From positions 1 through 7,638 of the forward strand of contig DNHM01000015.1 of NCBI GenBank assembly GCA_003485885.1: DNA of 7,638 nucleotides, written 5' to 3'. The position numbers and the translations under genes were made by a program. Each line of letters opens with the position of its first letter. The stretch's first letter is position 1. The stretch is from Acidimicrobiaceae bacterium. GTDB taxonomy: Bacteria; Actinomycetota; Acidimicrobiia; Acidimicrobiales; UBA10347. This document shows positions 1 to 5,952 of this stretch, in pieces. The notes under the pieces were generated by a model that did no database searches, had not been told where the DNA came from, and saw only the letters and a program-made list of their open reading frames with translations.

Positions 1-577
1 CGCCATCGGGGATGAGTTGAATACGGGCGCCGGCTTCGCGGATCTCAGCGATGAGTTTCTCGTGACGAGGGCGGTCTAGTACGACCGCAGTCAGGTTGCG
101 AATACGGTCACGTTTTGCTCCAGCGATGCGATGCAGGTTCTCGGTGACACTCGCATTCAGGTCGATAGCGCCTTTGCATTCAGGGCCGACGGCGATCTTT
201 TCCATATACACGAATGGCCCAGGATCAAACATGGTGCCAGCATCGGACACAGCCAGTACGGCGATCGCGTTGTTCCGGCCATACGCGGTGAGCGTGGTGC
301 CATCGATTGGATCGACGGCAACATCGACGGCCGGTCCGGTGCCGTTGCCGAGCCGTTCGCCGTTGTACAACATGGGCGCTTCGTCTTTTTCGCCTTCGCC
401 GATGATGACGGTGCCGTCCATGGACACGCTGCTGAGCATGAGCCGCATGGCTTCGACCGCTGCGTCGTCGGCGCCTTCCTTGTCACCTCTACCCATCCAA
501 CGGCTTGCAGCGAGAGCGCCACTTTCGGTCACCCTCACCAGTTCCAACGCAAGGTTTCTGTCTGGGGTTTGGCTCAT
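1..577 (-). CDS. glpX: Class II fructose-1,6-bisphosphatase GlpX, N-terminal 192 residues (cut by window edge)
   Basis: This enzyme hydrolyses fructose-1,6-bisphosphate to fructose-6-phosphate in gluconeogenesis, in the cytoplasm, using divalent metal. The translation carries the GlpX signatures in order: [18 protein letters not shown] at residues 28-45, [15 protein letters not shown] at 60-74, and [11 protein letters not shown] at 85-95, followed by YMEKIAVGP near 124. The acidic residues in these blocks are the ones GlpX enzymes use to bind metal and phosphate. The fragment ends at IPDG near residue 192. Family members are about 320-340 residues, so roughly the last 140, including the rest of the active site, lie outside the window. 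The ATG at 577 is preceded by GGAG with a five-base spacer and matches the usual GlpX N-terminus. It is transcribed away from the zinc-ribbon gene across an 85-base gap. Identification is firm; only the 3' end is unseen. Confidence 0.97.
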   Translation of the reverse strand, partial: MSQTPDRNLALELVRVTESGALAASRWMGRGDKEGADDAAVEAMRLMLSSVSMDGTVIIGEGEKDEAPMLYNGERLGNGTGPAVDVAVDPIDGTTLTAYGRNNAIAVLAVSDAGTMFDPGPFVYMEKIAVGPECKGAIDLNASVTENLHRIAGAKRDRIRNLTAVVLDRPRHEKLIAEIREAGARIQLIPDG

Positions 578-582
578 TGGTG

Positions 583-586
583 CTCC
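583..586 (-). promoter_or_regulatory. Ribosome binding site of glpX
   Basis: On the minus strand GGAG lies five bases before the ATG at 577 (GGAGCACCAATG). It supports that start codon and shows that glpX has a conventional leader, unlike several neighbours. Confidence 0.7.
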
Positions 587-605
587 GCACATCGACAACT
601 TCCAG

Positions 606-611
606 ATCCTA
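606..611 (-). promoter_or_regulatory. Candidate -10 element for glpX
   Basis: TAGGAT on the minus strand fits the actinobacterial TAnnnT -10 pattern. A start about seven bases downstream would give a leader of about 20 bases containing the GGAG ribosome site. I see no good -35 hexamer at 16-18 bases. It is inferred from sequence only. Confidence 0.4.
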
Positions 612-627
612 ATTGATTCACACAAGG

Positions 628-656
628 TTGCCGTAGGCAGGTTGAGTGGTCATGAT
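628..656 (+). promoter_or_regulatory. Candidate promoter giving a leaderless mRNA for the zinc-ribbon gene
   Basis: TTGCCG (628-633) and CATGAT (651-656) are separated by exactly 17 bases, as in a sigma-70-type promoter. The GTG start at 663 lies six bases after the second hexamer, where the first transcribed base is expected. No ribosome binding site sits at a workable distance, so a leaderless transcript is the simplest reading. The -10 hexamer is imperfect. An alternative is that ATG 652 opens a four-codon leader (MIAS) whose TGA overlaps the GTG. Confidence 0.45.
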
Positions 657-662
657 TGCGTC

Positions 663-1499
663 GTGACTTCGACGACAAACAGTAACGACGGCCTGGTGTG
701 GTGTTTCCAGTGCGGCAACGAATACGACGAGGATGTCGTCGAGTGCACCGAGTGTGGTGTTCCAACAACGAAGGATGCTCCGACCGATGTGTCCAACGTT
801 GGTGAACCCGACGACGACCAGTTGGCCTATGAGTTCCACGAGTGGACTGGCCAGGGCCGCTCCACCCTCGATGGCATGCTCACCCGTAGCGGCATCGACC
901 ATGCCTGGCAGGGCGCCACGTTGATCATCAAGGAAGCAGACGAAGACGCTGTCGACGAGGCGGTCGCAGAAGCCGAGATCGTGGCCATGCCGACACTCGA
1001 CCTGACCCAGCCGACGATGGTCTACGAACTGGGCGAACTCGACGACGATCAGCACACTCGACTGTTGCGCCGCCTTGGCGAACAAGGCATCTCTCATGCG
1101 TTCGACAAGAACGGTGATCTGTTTGTCTACGAAAGAGACGAAGCGAAGGTCGACGAAGTCTTCGAATCGCTCGACGTCGCCGACGCCGATGAACGCGAGT
1201 TCGGTGCTGGCGTGCCAGGCGTCGATCCCGTCAATGTCATGTCGGACCTGTTCGTTGCTGCCGGACGCATCCGCAAGAACCCAAACGATGCAAAGGGTAT
1301 TGTTGCCCTGGTTGAGACGGCGTCGATAGTCCATCAGATGACCTTGCCGTACGGCCTCGGAGCAGACGTGTGGGGTTCGGTCGTCGATCAGTCGGCCGAC
1401 CTAAGCGATGCGCTATCGGGTGAGATCGAAGGTCTTAGCGACACCGATATCGAGGAAATGGCCACCCAACTCCACGAATTCATGCGCAGGCTCGTCTAA
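663..1499 (+). CDS. Zinc-ribbon protein with tandemly duplicated acidic domain, function unknown
   Basis: The product is a 278-residue soluble, strongly acidic protein. It begins with a compact four-cysteine zinc ribbon (CFQC at 14-17, CTEC at 28-31). Two similar copies of a domain of about 50 residues follow, at about 56-105 and 120-171. Each starts YE(F/L), contains a G-I-(D/S)-H-A-(W/F) core and ends in an acidic (D/E)-xx-VDE helix. The C-terminal part (about 185-278) is predicted helical with no motif I recognise. The frame is open back to base 96, but that stretch is antisense to glpX and cannot be coding. GTG 663 is chosen because it lies just before the zinc ribbon, outside glpX, and six bases after a -10-like hexamer. 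There is no signal peptide or membrane segment. The duplicated unit is loosely like small ferredoxin-like alpha/beta domains found behind zinc ribbons, which is only an impression. It has no visible functional link to glpX beyond sharing the divergent region. Confidence 0.85.
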   Translation: MTSTTNSNDGLVWCFQCGNEYDEDVVECTECGVPTTKDAPTDVSNVGEPDDDQLAYEFHEWTGQGRSTLDGMLTRSGIDHAWQGATLIIKEADEDAVDEAVAEAEIVAMPTLDLTQPTMVYELGELDDDQHTRLLRRLGEQGISHAFDKNGDLFVYERDEAKVDEVFESLDVADADEREFGAGVPGVDPVNVMSDLFVAAGRIRKNPNDAKGIVALVETASIVHQMTLPYGLGADVWGSVVDQSADLSDALSGEIEGLSDTDIEEMATQLHEFMRRLV

Positions 1500-1501
1500 C
1501 G

Positions 1502-1514
1502 ACCGAAGTTCGGT
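1502..1514 (+). terminator. Small palindrome after the zinc-ribbon gene, possible weak terminator
   Basis: ACCGAAGTTCGGT is a perfect 13-base inverted repeat (five-base stem, three-base loop) starting two bases after the TAA stop. No T-run follows, so intrinsic termination would be weak. It may simply protect the transcript end or be chance. Confidence 0.22.
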
Positions 1515-1538
1515 AAAGCCGTTTCGTCAATGCAGTAC

Positions 1539-1544
1539 TAACCT
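1539..1544 (+). promoter_or_regulatory. Weak -10-like hexamer before the J-domain gene
   Basis: TAACCT matches TAnnnT and ends eight bases before the GTG at 1553. No ribosome binding site lies between them, so a leaderless or near-leaderless transcript is possible. There is no recognisable -35 element. The gap after the preceding stop is 53 bases, so read-through from the upstream gene is also possible. Confidence 0.25.
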
Positions 1545-1552
1545 CATGCTTT

Positions 1553-2266
1553 GTGATGTTGGCCGAACTTGAGGTGTATCACTCGCGCCCCATTGCTCCG
1601 ACCCGACGGGTAGCGATTGGCCGAGCGACTTTGCCAGTTGATGACTCGCCTGGTTTTGGCGGGCTCCTGCTCGGAGCAATCGTGGCGAAGTACAGCCAGA
1701 TGATCGACCCCGAACTTCTCGAGGAACTTGAGATCCTGAGTTATCAGGTCGAACAGGGGCAACGAATTCCTCAGCCCCGGCTGCGGCATCGATTACAGAA
1801 GGATCGCATCGGGCTCACCCGTTCCGTCCATCTGTTGGAACGGCTGCCAAATAACAAACTTCACCTCAACTTTGAGGCACAACACAAAGCGGCACCGCAG
1901 TATGTGCTTGCCGCGGTGTATTCGGCTGGGACCATTCAGCCGGGCCCTCGGGCCGACGTCATGAAGGTCATCCGTCGAGCGATTGGATGGCAGGGCGACG
2001 CCGATAGCGACGATGTACTGCTCAGCCACCTCAGCAGCCGGTTCGAGCGGTATGCACTGTCATCATCGAGCCAGGCCAATCCAGTGGCGTGGGCGCTTGA
2101 AGTCTTGGGTTTCGAGGCGCTCGATGATGTCCCGGATGCGGACACCTTACGCAAGACCTTTCGCAGCGCTTTGCGGGAAGCACACCCCGATGTGGGTGGC
2201 GACACCGACGATGCCGCTCACCGTATTGCCGAGTTGACCGAAGCTCGCCGGATTCTGCTGGCCTAA
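1553..2266 (+). CDS. Protein with C-terminal J-domain (DnaJ-like), role unknown
   Basis: The protein has 237 residues. The C-terminal segment, about 178-236, is a recognisable J-domain: helix I with ALEVLGF, then a basic helix II (LRKTFRSALREA, 199-210), the HPD motif at 211-213, and a final helix ending in ELTEARRILL. HPD is the tripeptide that J-proteins use to stimulate Hsp70 ATPase, so partnership with DnaK is expected from the family. The first 175 residues match no family I know. They are soluble and look partly helical (PELLEELEILSYQVEQGQ at 53-70), with no zinc-finger or G/F region, so this is not canonical DnaJ. The J-domain being C-terminal is typical of specialised co-chaperones that carry their client-binding part in front. 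The start could be GTG 1553 or the adjacent ATG 1556, a one-residue difference. Hydantoinase-type hyuA follows after 37 bases on the same strand, so the two are probably co-transcribed. Confidence 0.88.
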   Translation: MMLAELEVYHSRPIAPTRRVAIGRATLPVDDSPGFGGLLLGAIVAKYSQMIDPELLEELEILSYQVEQGQRIPQPRLRHRLQKDRIGLTRSVHLLERLPNNKLHLNFEAQHKAAPQYVLAAVYSAGTIQPGPRADVMKVIRRAIGWQGDADSDDVLLSHLSSRFERYALSSSSQANPVAWALEVLGFEALDDVPDADTLRKTFRSALREAHPDVGGDTDDAAHRIAELTEARRILLA

Positions 2267-2293
2267 TGGCAGTGATTCTGGCTCTCAGGACGT

Positions 2294-2298
2294 AAGAG
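2294..2298 (+). promoter_or_regulatory. Ribosome binding site for the hydantoinase A gene
   Basis: AAGAG lies five bases before the GTG at 2304. It favours that start over the in-frame ATG 2313, which would be 14 bases away. It also suggests this gene is translated from an internal site on a transcript shared with the J-domain gene. Confidence 0.45.
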
Positions 2299-2303
2299 AT
2301 GGG

Positions 2304-4352
2304 GTGCCGCAGATGGCGCTGATGTTGGGAATCGACACCGGAGGTACGTTCACCGACGCGGTCTTGTTCGACGATGACGTGCACGGGGTGGCCGCGATTG
2401 TCGCTCGAGCAAAGGCGCCTACAACCCATCATGAACTCTCGATTGGTGTCGCCCAGGCAGTCAGTGCTGTGCTCGATCGAGTCGGCCGCGATCGAGCAGC
2501 AACGATCGCTCTTGTGTCGGTTTCGACAACCCTGGCGACCAACGCGTTAGTCGAAGGCCACGGCGAACCAGCAGGTCTGTTCTCGTTCGGGTTCTCTGCC
2601 GCGGAACTTGAGCGCACCGGCCTGAGCACTGCCGTTGCACCAGACCTGTTGACCAGCATGGATGGCGGCCACGATGCACATGGCAATGAACGATCACCCC
2701 TCGACCTCGAAGCCATCGAACATCGGGCGACCGCTCTTGCCGATCGTGTGTCCGCGTTCGCTGTCGCCAGCCAATTCAGTGTCCGCAATCCCGCACATGA
2801 GCAGCAAGCAGCGGCGCTGATCCGGTCGGTAACTGGTTTGCCGGTCACTGCGAGCCATGAACTGAGTGCCAAACTCGACGGCCCCAGACGAGCCCTGACC
2901 GCTGCGCTCAATGCCCGCCTGGTTGGCACGATCGACCGATTGAACAGCGCTGTCGCTCTCGTTCTAGAACAGCACGGCATCGATGCACCGCTCATGGTGG
3001 TGCGAGGCGATGGTTCCCTAGTTTCGGCGGCGTTTGCGGGCGCCCGGCCGATCGAGACCATCCTGTCGGGGCCAGCTGCAAGCGTGATTGGTGCGCTCTA
3101 CCTGGCTGGACTGGTCGATGGTTTGGTTGTCGACATTGGAGGCACAACAACCGATGTTGCGGTGATCGCCGACGGACGCCCGTCGATCACCGATGGGGGA
3201 GCGGTGGTTGGTAGCCATCGGACTATGGTCGAAGCTGTTGCCATGGCGACCGTCGGTCTCGGGGGCGACAGCCAGGTCCATATCGACACCCGCCATGAAC
3301 ACGGACCTGTGCTCCTCGGCCCGGAGCGAGCGATTCCGATCTGTCGGCTCGCGATGGCGTTCCCGTCGCTGCACAGTGAGCTGGATCGTCAACTCGCTGC
3401 GCCGATGGGCCATCCCAATCATGGCAACTTCCTGGTGTCGACCGCACCGGCTGGGGCCACACTGACCGATCGGCGAGAGGCCGAGGTACTCGCGCGGCTG
3501 AGCGACGGGCCGGTTCCCCTTAGCATGGCAACAACGACAGGCCTTGAGCAGCGAGCAGCAGCACGGCTGCAGTCTCGTGGCCTGGTGAGGGCGGCGACAA
3601 TGACGCCGACCGACGCCAGCGCAATCATCGGTTTCGTGCCCGATGCTGATGCTGCGGCGGCGCACAAGGTGGCAGCGATCCTGGCACGGCAGACGAACTC
3701 GAATGGCGGGGTTATCGCGAGCGACGCGGAGACGTTGGCGCACATGGTGATCGATGTGCTGACCGAACGATCGGCCGGGTTTGTGCTGCGGGTGGCGCTC
3801 GAATCTGACTCCATCGATCACCGAGGCAGCGACGCTCTACTTGCCGCGTCGTTGGCGGGACATCAGAAGGCTGCGACGGTAGCGGTGTCACTGAGCGCCC
3901 CGCTTACGGCGATAGGAGCGTCAGCAGCGACCTATTACGACACTGTTGCGGCCAAGGCCGGGACAGTAGCGATCATCCCGGATTTTGCCGATGTAGCGAA
4001 CGCAGTGGGAGCGGTTGTTGGTCGGGTGCGGGTCAAGCGAAGCGCAACGATTACTCAGCCCTCTCGAGGCCAGTTTCGGGTTCACCTCGAGGATCAAGCC
4101 ACCTTCGGTTCGGTTGAGAACGCCCTAGCGTTCGCCACTGAGTGGCTGCAGGTTGCCGTTCGTGCCGATGCAGACCGAGCTGGAGCCGACACCCCTGAGT
4201 TGACCGAGACCTGGGATGAACGAGTGGCCCACGTTAATGGCAAGGACATTTTCGTCGAGGGCGTGCTTACGATCGAGGCGTCTGGCCGGCCGGGTCTGTA
4301 TCGGTCTGAGCCGGGCCAAGCTGGCTTGGGCCGGGACGGTCTTCGGGGTTGA
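2304..4352 (+). CDS. Stand-alone hydantoinase A/oxoprolinase family protein
   Basis: The protein has 682 residues and an actin/hexokinase-like ATP-using fold. The family splits ATP to drive opening of hydantoin or 5-oxoproline rings or carboxylation of ketones. Visible landmarks are the N-terminal phosphate loop IDTGGTFTDAV (10-20), VSTTLATNALVEG (73-85), the RGDGSLVSAAFA and ILSGPAASVIGA blocks (234-264), the second phosphate loop DIGGTTTDVAV (277-287), GLGGDSQVHID (318-328), LGPERAIPI (338-346) and a C-terminal ATYYDTVAAKAG...IIPDFADVANAVGAVVG segment (541-572). Between about 387 and 443 lies a helix-rich insert ending GLVRAATMTPTDASAIIG that looks like a winged helix. No hydantoinase B partner is present on either side, so this belongs to the lone-HyuA type and no substrate can be assigned. 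The last 18 or so residues, after EASGRP (658-663), look like a run-on tail and overlap the convergent transporter gene by 86 bases. GTG 2304 is supported by AAGAG; ATG 2313 is the alternative. Confidence 0.93.
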   Translation: MPQMALMLGIDTGGTFTDAVLFDDDVHGVAAIVARAKAPTTHHELSIGVAQAVSAVLDRVGRDRAATIALVSVSTTLATNALVEGHGEPAGLFSFGFSAAELERTGLSTAVAPDLLTSMDGGHDAHGNERSPLDLEAIEHRATALADRVSAFAVASQFSVRNPAHEQQAAALIRSVTGLPVTASHELSAKLDGPRRALTAALNARLVGTIDRLNSAVALVLEQHGIDAPLMVVRGDGSLVSAAFAGARPIETILSGPAASVIGALYLAGLVDGLVVDIGGTTTDVAVIADGRPSITDGGAVVGSHRTMVEAVAMATVGLGGDSQVHIDTRHEHGPVLLGPERAIPICRLAMAFPSLHSELDRQLAAPMGHPNHGNFLVSTAPAGATLTDRREAEVLARLSDGPVPLSMATTTGLEQRAAARLQSRGLVRAATMTPTDASAIIGFVPDADAAAAHKVAAILARQTNSNGGVIASDAETLAHMVIDVLTERSAGFVLRVALESDSIDHRGSDALLAASLAGHQKAATVAVSLSAPLTAIGASAATYYDTVAAKAGTVAIIPDFADVANAVGAVVGRVRVKRSATITQPSRGQFRVHLEDQATFGSVENALAFATEWLQVAVRADADRAGADTPELTETWDERVAHVNGKDIFVEGVLTIEASGRPGLYRSEPGQAGLGRDGLRG

Positions 4353-5853
4353 GATCTTCGAGGGCTCGTTGTGCGGTTTCGGGATACCTGGCCACGACGA
4401 AGATTGCCAGCAGCGGTACGACTGCCAACACTGCGAACGCCTTGCCGAAGCTCCAACCAAGGTGTTCGGTGACCTGGCCAACAAAGATCAGACCGACCAC
4501 ACTGCCGACGACGGCAACACAGGTGAGAAGCCCGTTGGCTAATCCTCGTCGAGATGTCGGGAATAGCTCTGGCCCGTACACACCAAGTGCTGGAATAGTC
4601 GCGGCGCCGATCACCGTGGCCAGGCTTCCGGCGATCCACATCAGCGGCCCACCGAACCCGTAACGCACAACCGCAAAGCCGATGCCGCCGATGATCCCAA
4701 TGATTCCGACCAGGCGGCGGCCACGCCGATCTGCCTGGGGCCCGGCGATTGCAACGCCAATACCGACCGGAGTGTTCACGATCGCTGAGTACAGGCTTAT
4801 GCGGGTCGCCGAGAAACCTCTGGATTCGCGTAGATACTCATTTTGGAAGTTCGATGCCGGCGCCGAGAACATCGATAGTGCAACAGCAACTGTGGCCAGC
4901 ATGACGAAGCGTCGTTTCATGACCGGTGTGATCGTGGCTGGCGGTTCGTTACGTTCGGACAGAGCCTGGAACCGCCGCGATTCTTCGAGATGCCGCGACA
5001 AACCCCACAACACCGGGAAGATCAGCACAGCCGCAAGGAAGATGATCCGCCATGCACGGACACCCGTCCCCGCCAGCGGCAGTAACCATAAGACAACACC
5101 TGATCCCAGACCGGCAAACAAGGTGAGGACCGAGGTGATCCATGCCCGTGAACCAGCGGGTGACTCTTCGGCTGCGATAACGCCGATCAGAATGCCAAAT
5201 CCGGTCGCAAAACCCCGAGACAGGGTCTGGCTCGCTCCGAAGAACCAGATATTGGGCGACACCGCAGCGACCACTGCGAATGCTGTGGATAATGTGCCAG
5301 CTAGGAGCAACATGCGTCGACGGCCGATGCGGTCTGCCTCTCGGACAACGACCAAAGCCAACAGAGCGCCGCCACGGGTCATGCTCGTGACCCAGCCTTG
5401 TGTTGACGTTCCCTTGTCGAACTCTTCGGCAACGAAGGTGATGGTCTGCGATAACAATGTGCCCAAATAGGCAGCTGCTAATGCAGCGAAGATCAGAAGG
5501 GCGAACGACTGCGAACCTTTGGCGTCGAAGCGCTCGGGCGGGGCCCAGAATGGAGCATCTACTCGATGGGGACGCCGCAGCTGCCAGCTGATCAGCGGCG
5601 TGGCACCAAAACGCCAGACGGGCAAGGCCAGCGTGTACTCGATGGTCTCAGTAACCGCCACGAGGCCCTTGTCGGCATCAGCGCCAGGATTGTCGGCGAC
5701 TTCGATTGTGCGTCGCCAATGGGTAAACGGTCCGTCAGAGAAACCAAAACCATCACCATCGGGCGTCTCTGCAACGAGCCAGTCGACTCGCGGTGACTTG
5801 AGCTGCTCCAGTGCTTCCTGGTCGACCAGGTGCTGATTGACCACACGTGCCAT
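4267..5853 (-). CDS. Major facilitator superfamily transporter with soluble N-terminal extension
   Basis: The 528-residue inner-membrane protein has about 12 predicted hydrophobic segments between residues 115 and 490. MFS motif A appears twice: ADRIGRRR at 173-180 after the second segment and ADRRGRR at 374-380 in the matching C-half position. ESRRFQAL (291-298) marks the central cytoplasmic loop, and GPELFPTSRRGLANG (427-441) resembles sugar/organic-solute porters. The first 110 residues are not membrane-spanning. They contain beta-rich sequence (FTHWRRTIEVA, LVAVTETIEYTLALPVW) reminiscent of an SRPBCC-like lipid-binding half-domain, an extension I associate with some actinobacterial MFS proteins. 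The substrate is unknown, and transport is presumably proton-coupled. ATG 5853 has no ribosome site; a TAAGAT -10-like hexamer lies 12 bases upstream, so the leader is only a few bases, and GTG 5844 is a possible alternative. The hydrophilic Pro/Gln-rich tail after residue 505 overlaps the hydantoinase gene. Confidence 0.93.
   Translation of the reverse strand: MARVVNQHLVDQEALEQLKSPRVDWLVAETPDGDGFGFSDGPFTHWRRTIEVADNPGADADKGLVAVTETIEYTLALPVWRFGATPLISWQLRRPHRVDAPFWAPPERFDAKGSQSFALLIFAALAAAYLGTLLSQTITFVAEEFDKGTSTQGWVTSMTRGGALLALVVVREADRIGRRRMLLLAGTLSTAFAVVAAVSPNIWFFGASQTLSRGFATGFGILIGVIAAEESPAGSRAWITSVLTLFAGLGSGVVLWLLPLAGTGVRAWRIIFLAAVLIFPVLWGLSRHLEESRRFQALSERNEPPATITPVMKRRFVMLATVAVALSMFSAPASNFQNEYLRESRGFSATRISLYSAIVNTPVGIGVAIAGPQADRRGRRLVGIIGIIGGIGFAVVRYGFGGPLMWIAGSLATVIGAATIPALGVYGPELFPTSRRGLANGLLTCVAVVGSVVGLIFVGQVTEHLGWSFGKAFAVLAVVPLLAIFVVARYPETAQRALEDLNPEDRPGPSQLGPAQTDTDPAGQTPRS
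4311..4334. terminator. Long imperfect inverted repeat inside the convergent overlap, possible bidirectional terminator
   Basis: CCGGGCCAAGC (4311-4321) and GCTTGGGCCGG (4324-4334) pair at 10 of 11 positions, with one G-G mismatch, around a two-base centre. The hairpin would form in transcripts of either strand. It has no T-run, so it would be of the stem-only type. It lies within both coding tails, before either stop codon, so ribosomes would normally run through it. A terminator role is inference. Confidence 0.35.
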
Positions 5854-5865
5854 AACGTGGGGGCG

Positions 5866-5871
5866 ATCTTA
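5866..5871 (-). promoter_or_regulatory. Candidate -10 element for the MFS transporter
   Basis: TAAGAT on the minus strand is a good TAnnnT hexamer. A start about seven bases on would leave about six untranslated bases before ATG 5853. There is no clear -35 sequence. It shares the 99-base divergent region with the murA-like promoter. Confidence 0.45.
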
Positions 5872-5940
5872 CCGGCGGTGTTTGCACACGCCCTGCTAGG
5901 GAAGGATCCTCTACGGCGCCGCCGCACTGTCTAGGAGATC

Positions 5941-5946
5941 TATGCT
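5941..5946 (+). promoter_or_regulatory. Candidate -10 element giving leaderless mRNA for the MurA-like gene
   Basis: TATGCT is followed by six bases (CTCCCC) and then the ATG at 5953. This is the spacing expected if the A of ATG is the first transcribed base, a common arrangement in actinobacteria. No -35 match is evident 16-18 bases upstream. A competing reading is AGGAG (5933-5937) serving ATG 5942, which opens the four-codon ORF MLSP ending in a TGA that overlaps ATG 5953. Confidence 0.5.
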
Positions 5947-5952
5947 CTCCCC

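Noticed and set aside
96..662. Apparent 5' extension of the zinc-ribbon gene, giving a 467-residue protein
   Set aside because: It is fully antisense to glpX up to 577, has low-complexity Ser/Pro/Ala/Thr content typical of a shadow frame, and the motif-bearing part begins after 663.
618..1334. Open frame of 238 codons on the minus strand opposite the zinc-ribbon gene
   Set aside because: The plus frame has a zinc ribbon and an internal duplication. The minus frame has no motif and is a product of the D/E-rich codon pattern on the other strand.
2266..2295. Nine-codon ORF (MAVILALRT) overlapping the J-domain stop and ending just before the hydantoinase ribosome site
   Set aside because: It has no ribosome site of its own and is too short to distinguish from chance; a coupling role is possible but unsupported.
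2429..3821. Two long minus-strand open frames (210 and 267 codons) opposite the hydantoinase gene
   Set aside because: They cover conserved hydantoinase blocks on the plus strand, overlap each other, and are rich in Arg, Ser, His and Cys without recognisable domains.
4682..5470. 262-codon plus-strand open frame opposite the MFS gene
   Set aside because: Its composition (Arg, Thr, Pro, Ala) is the antisense shadow of membrane-protein codons. The minus-strand frame has clear MFS motifs.
5903..5910. AGGATCCT palindrome in the divergent region, considered as an operator
   Set aside because: Only eight bases, a single copy, with no second half-site; chance is the better explanation.
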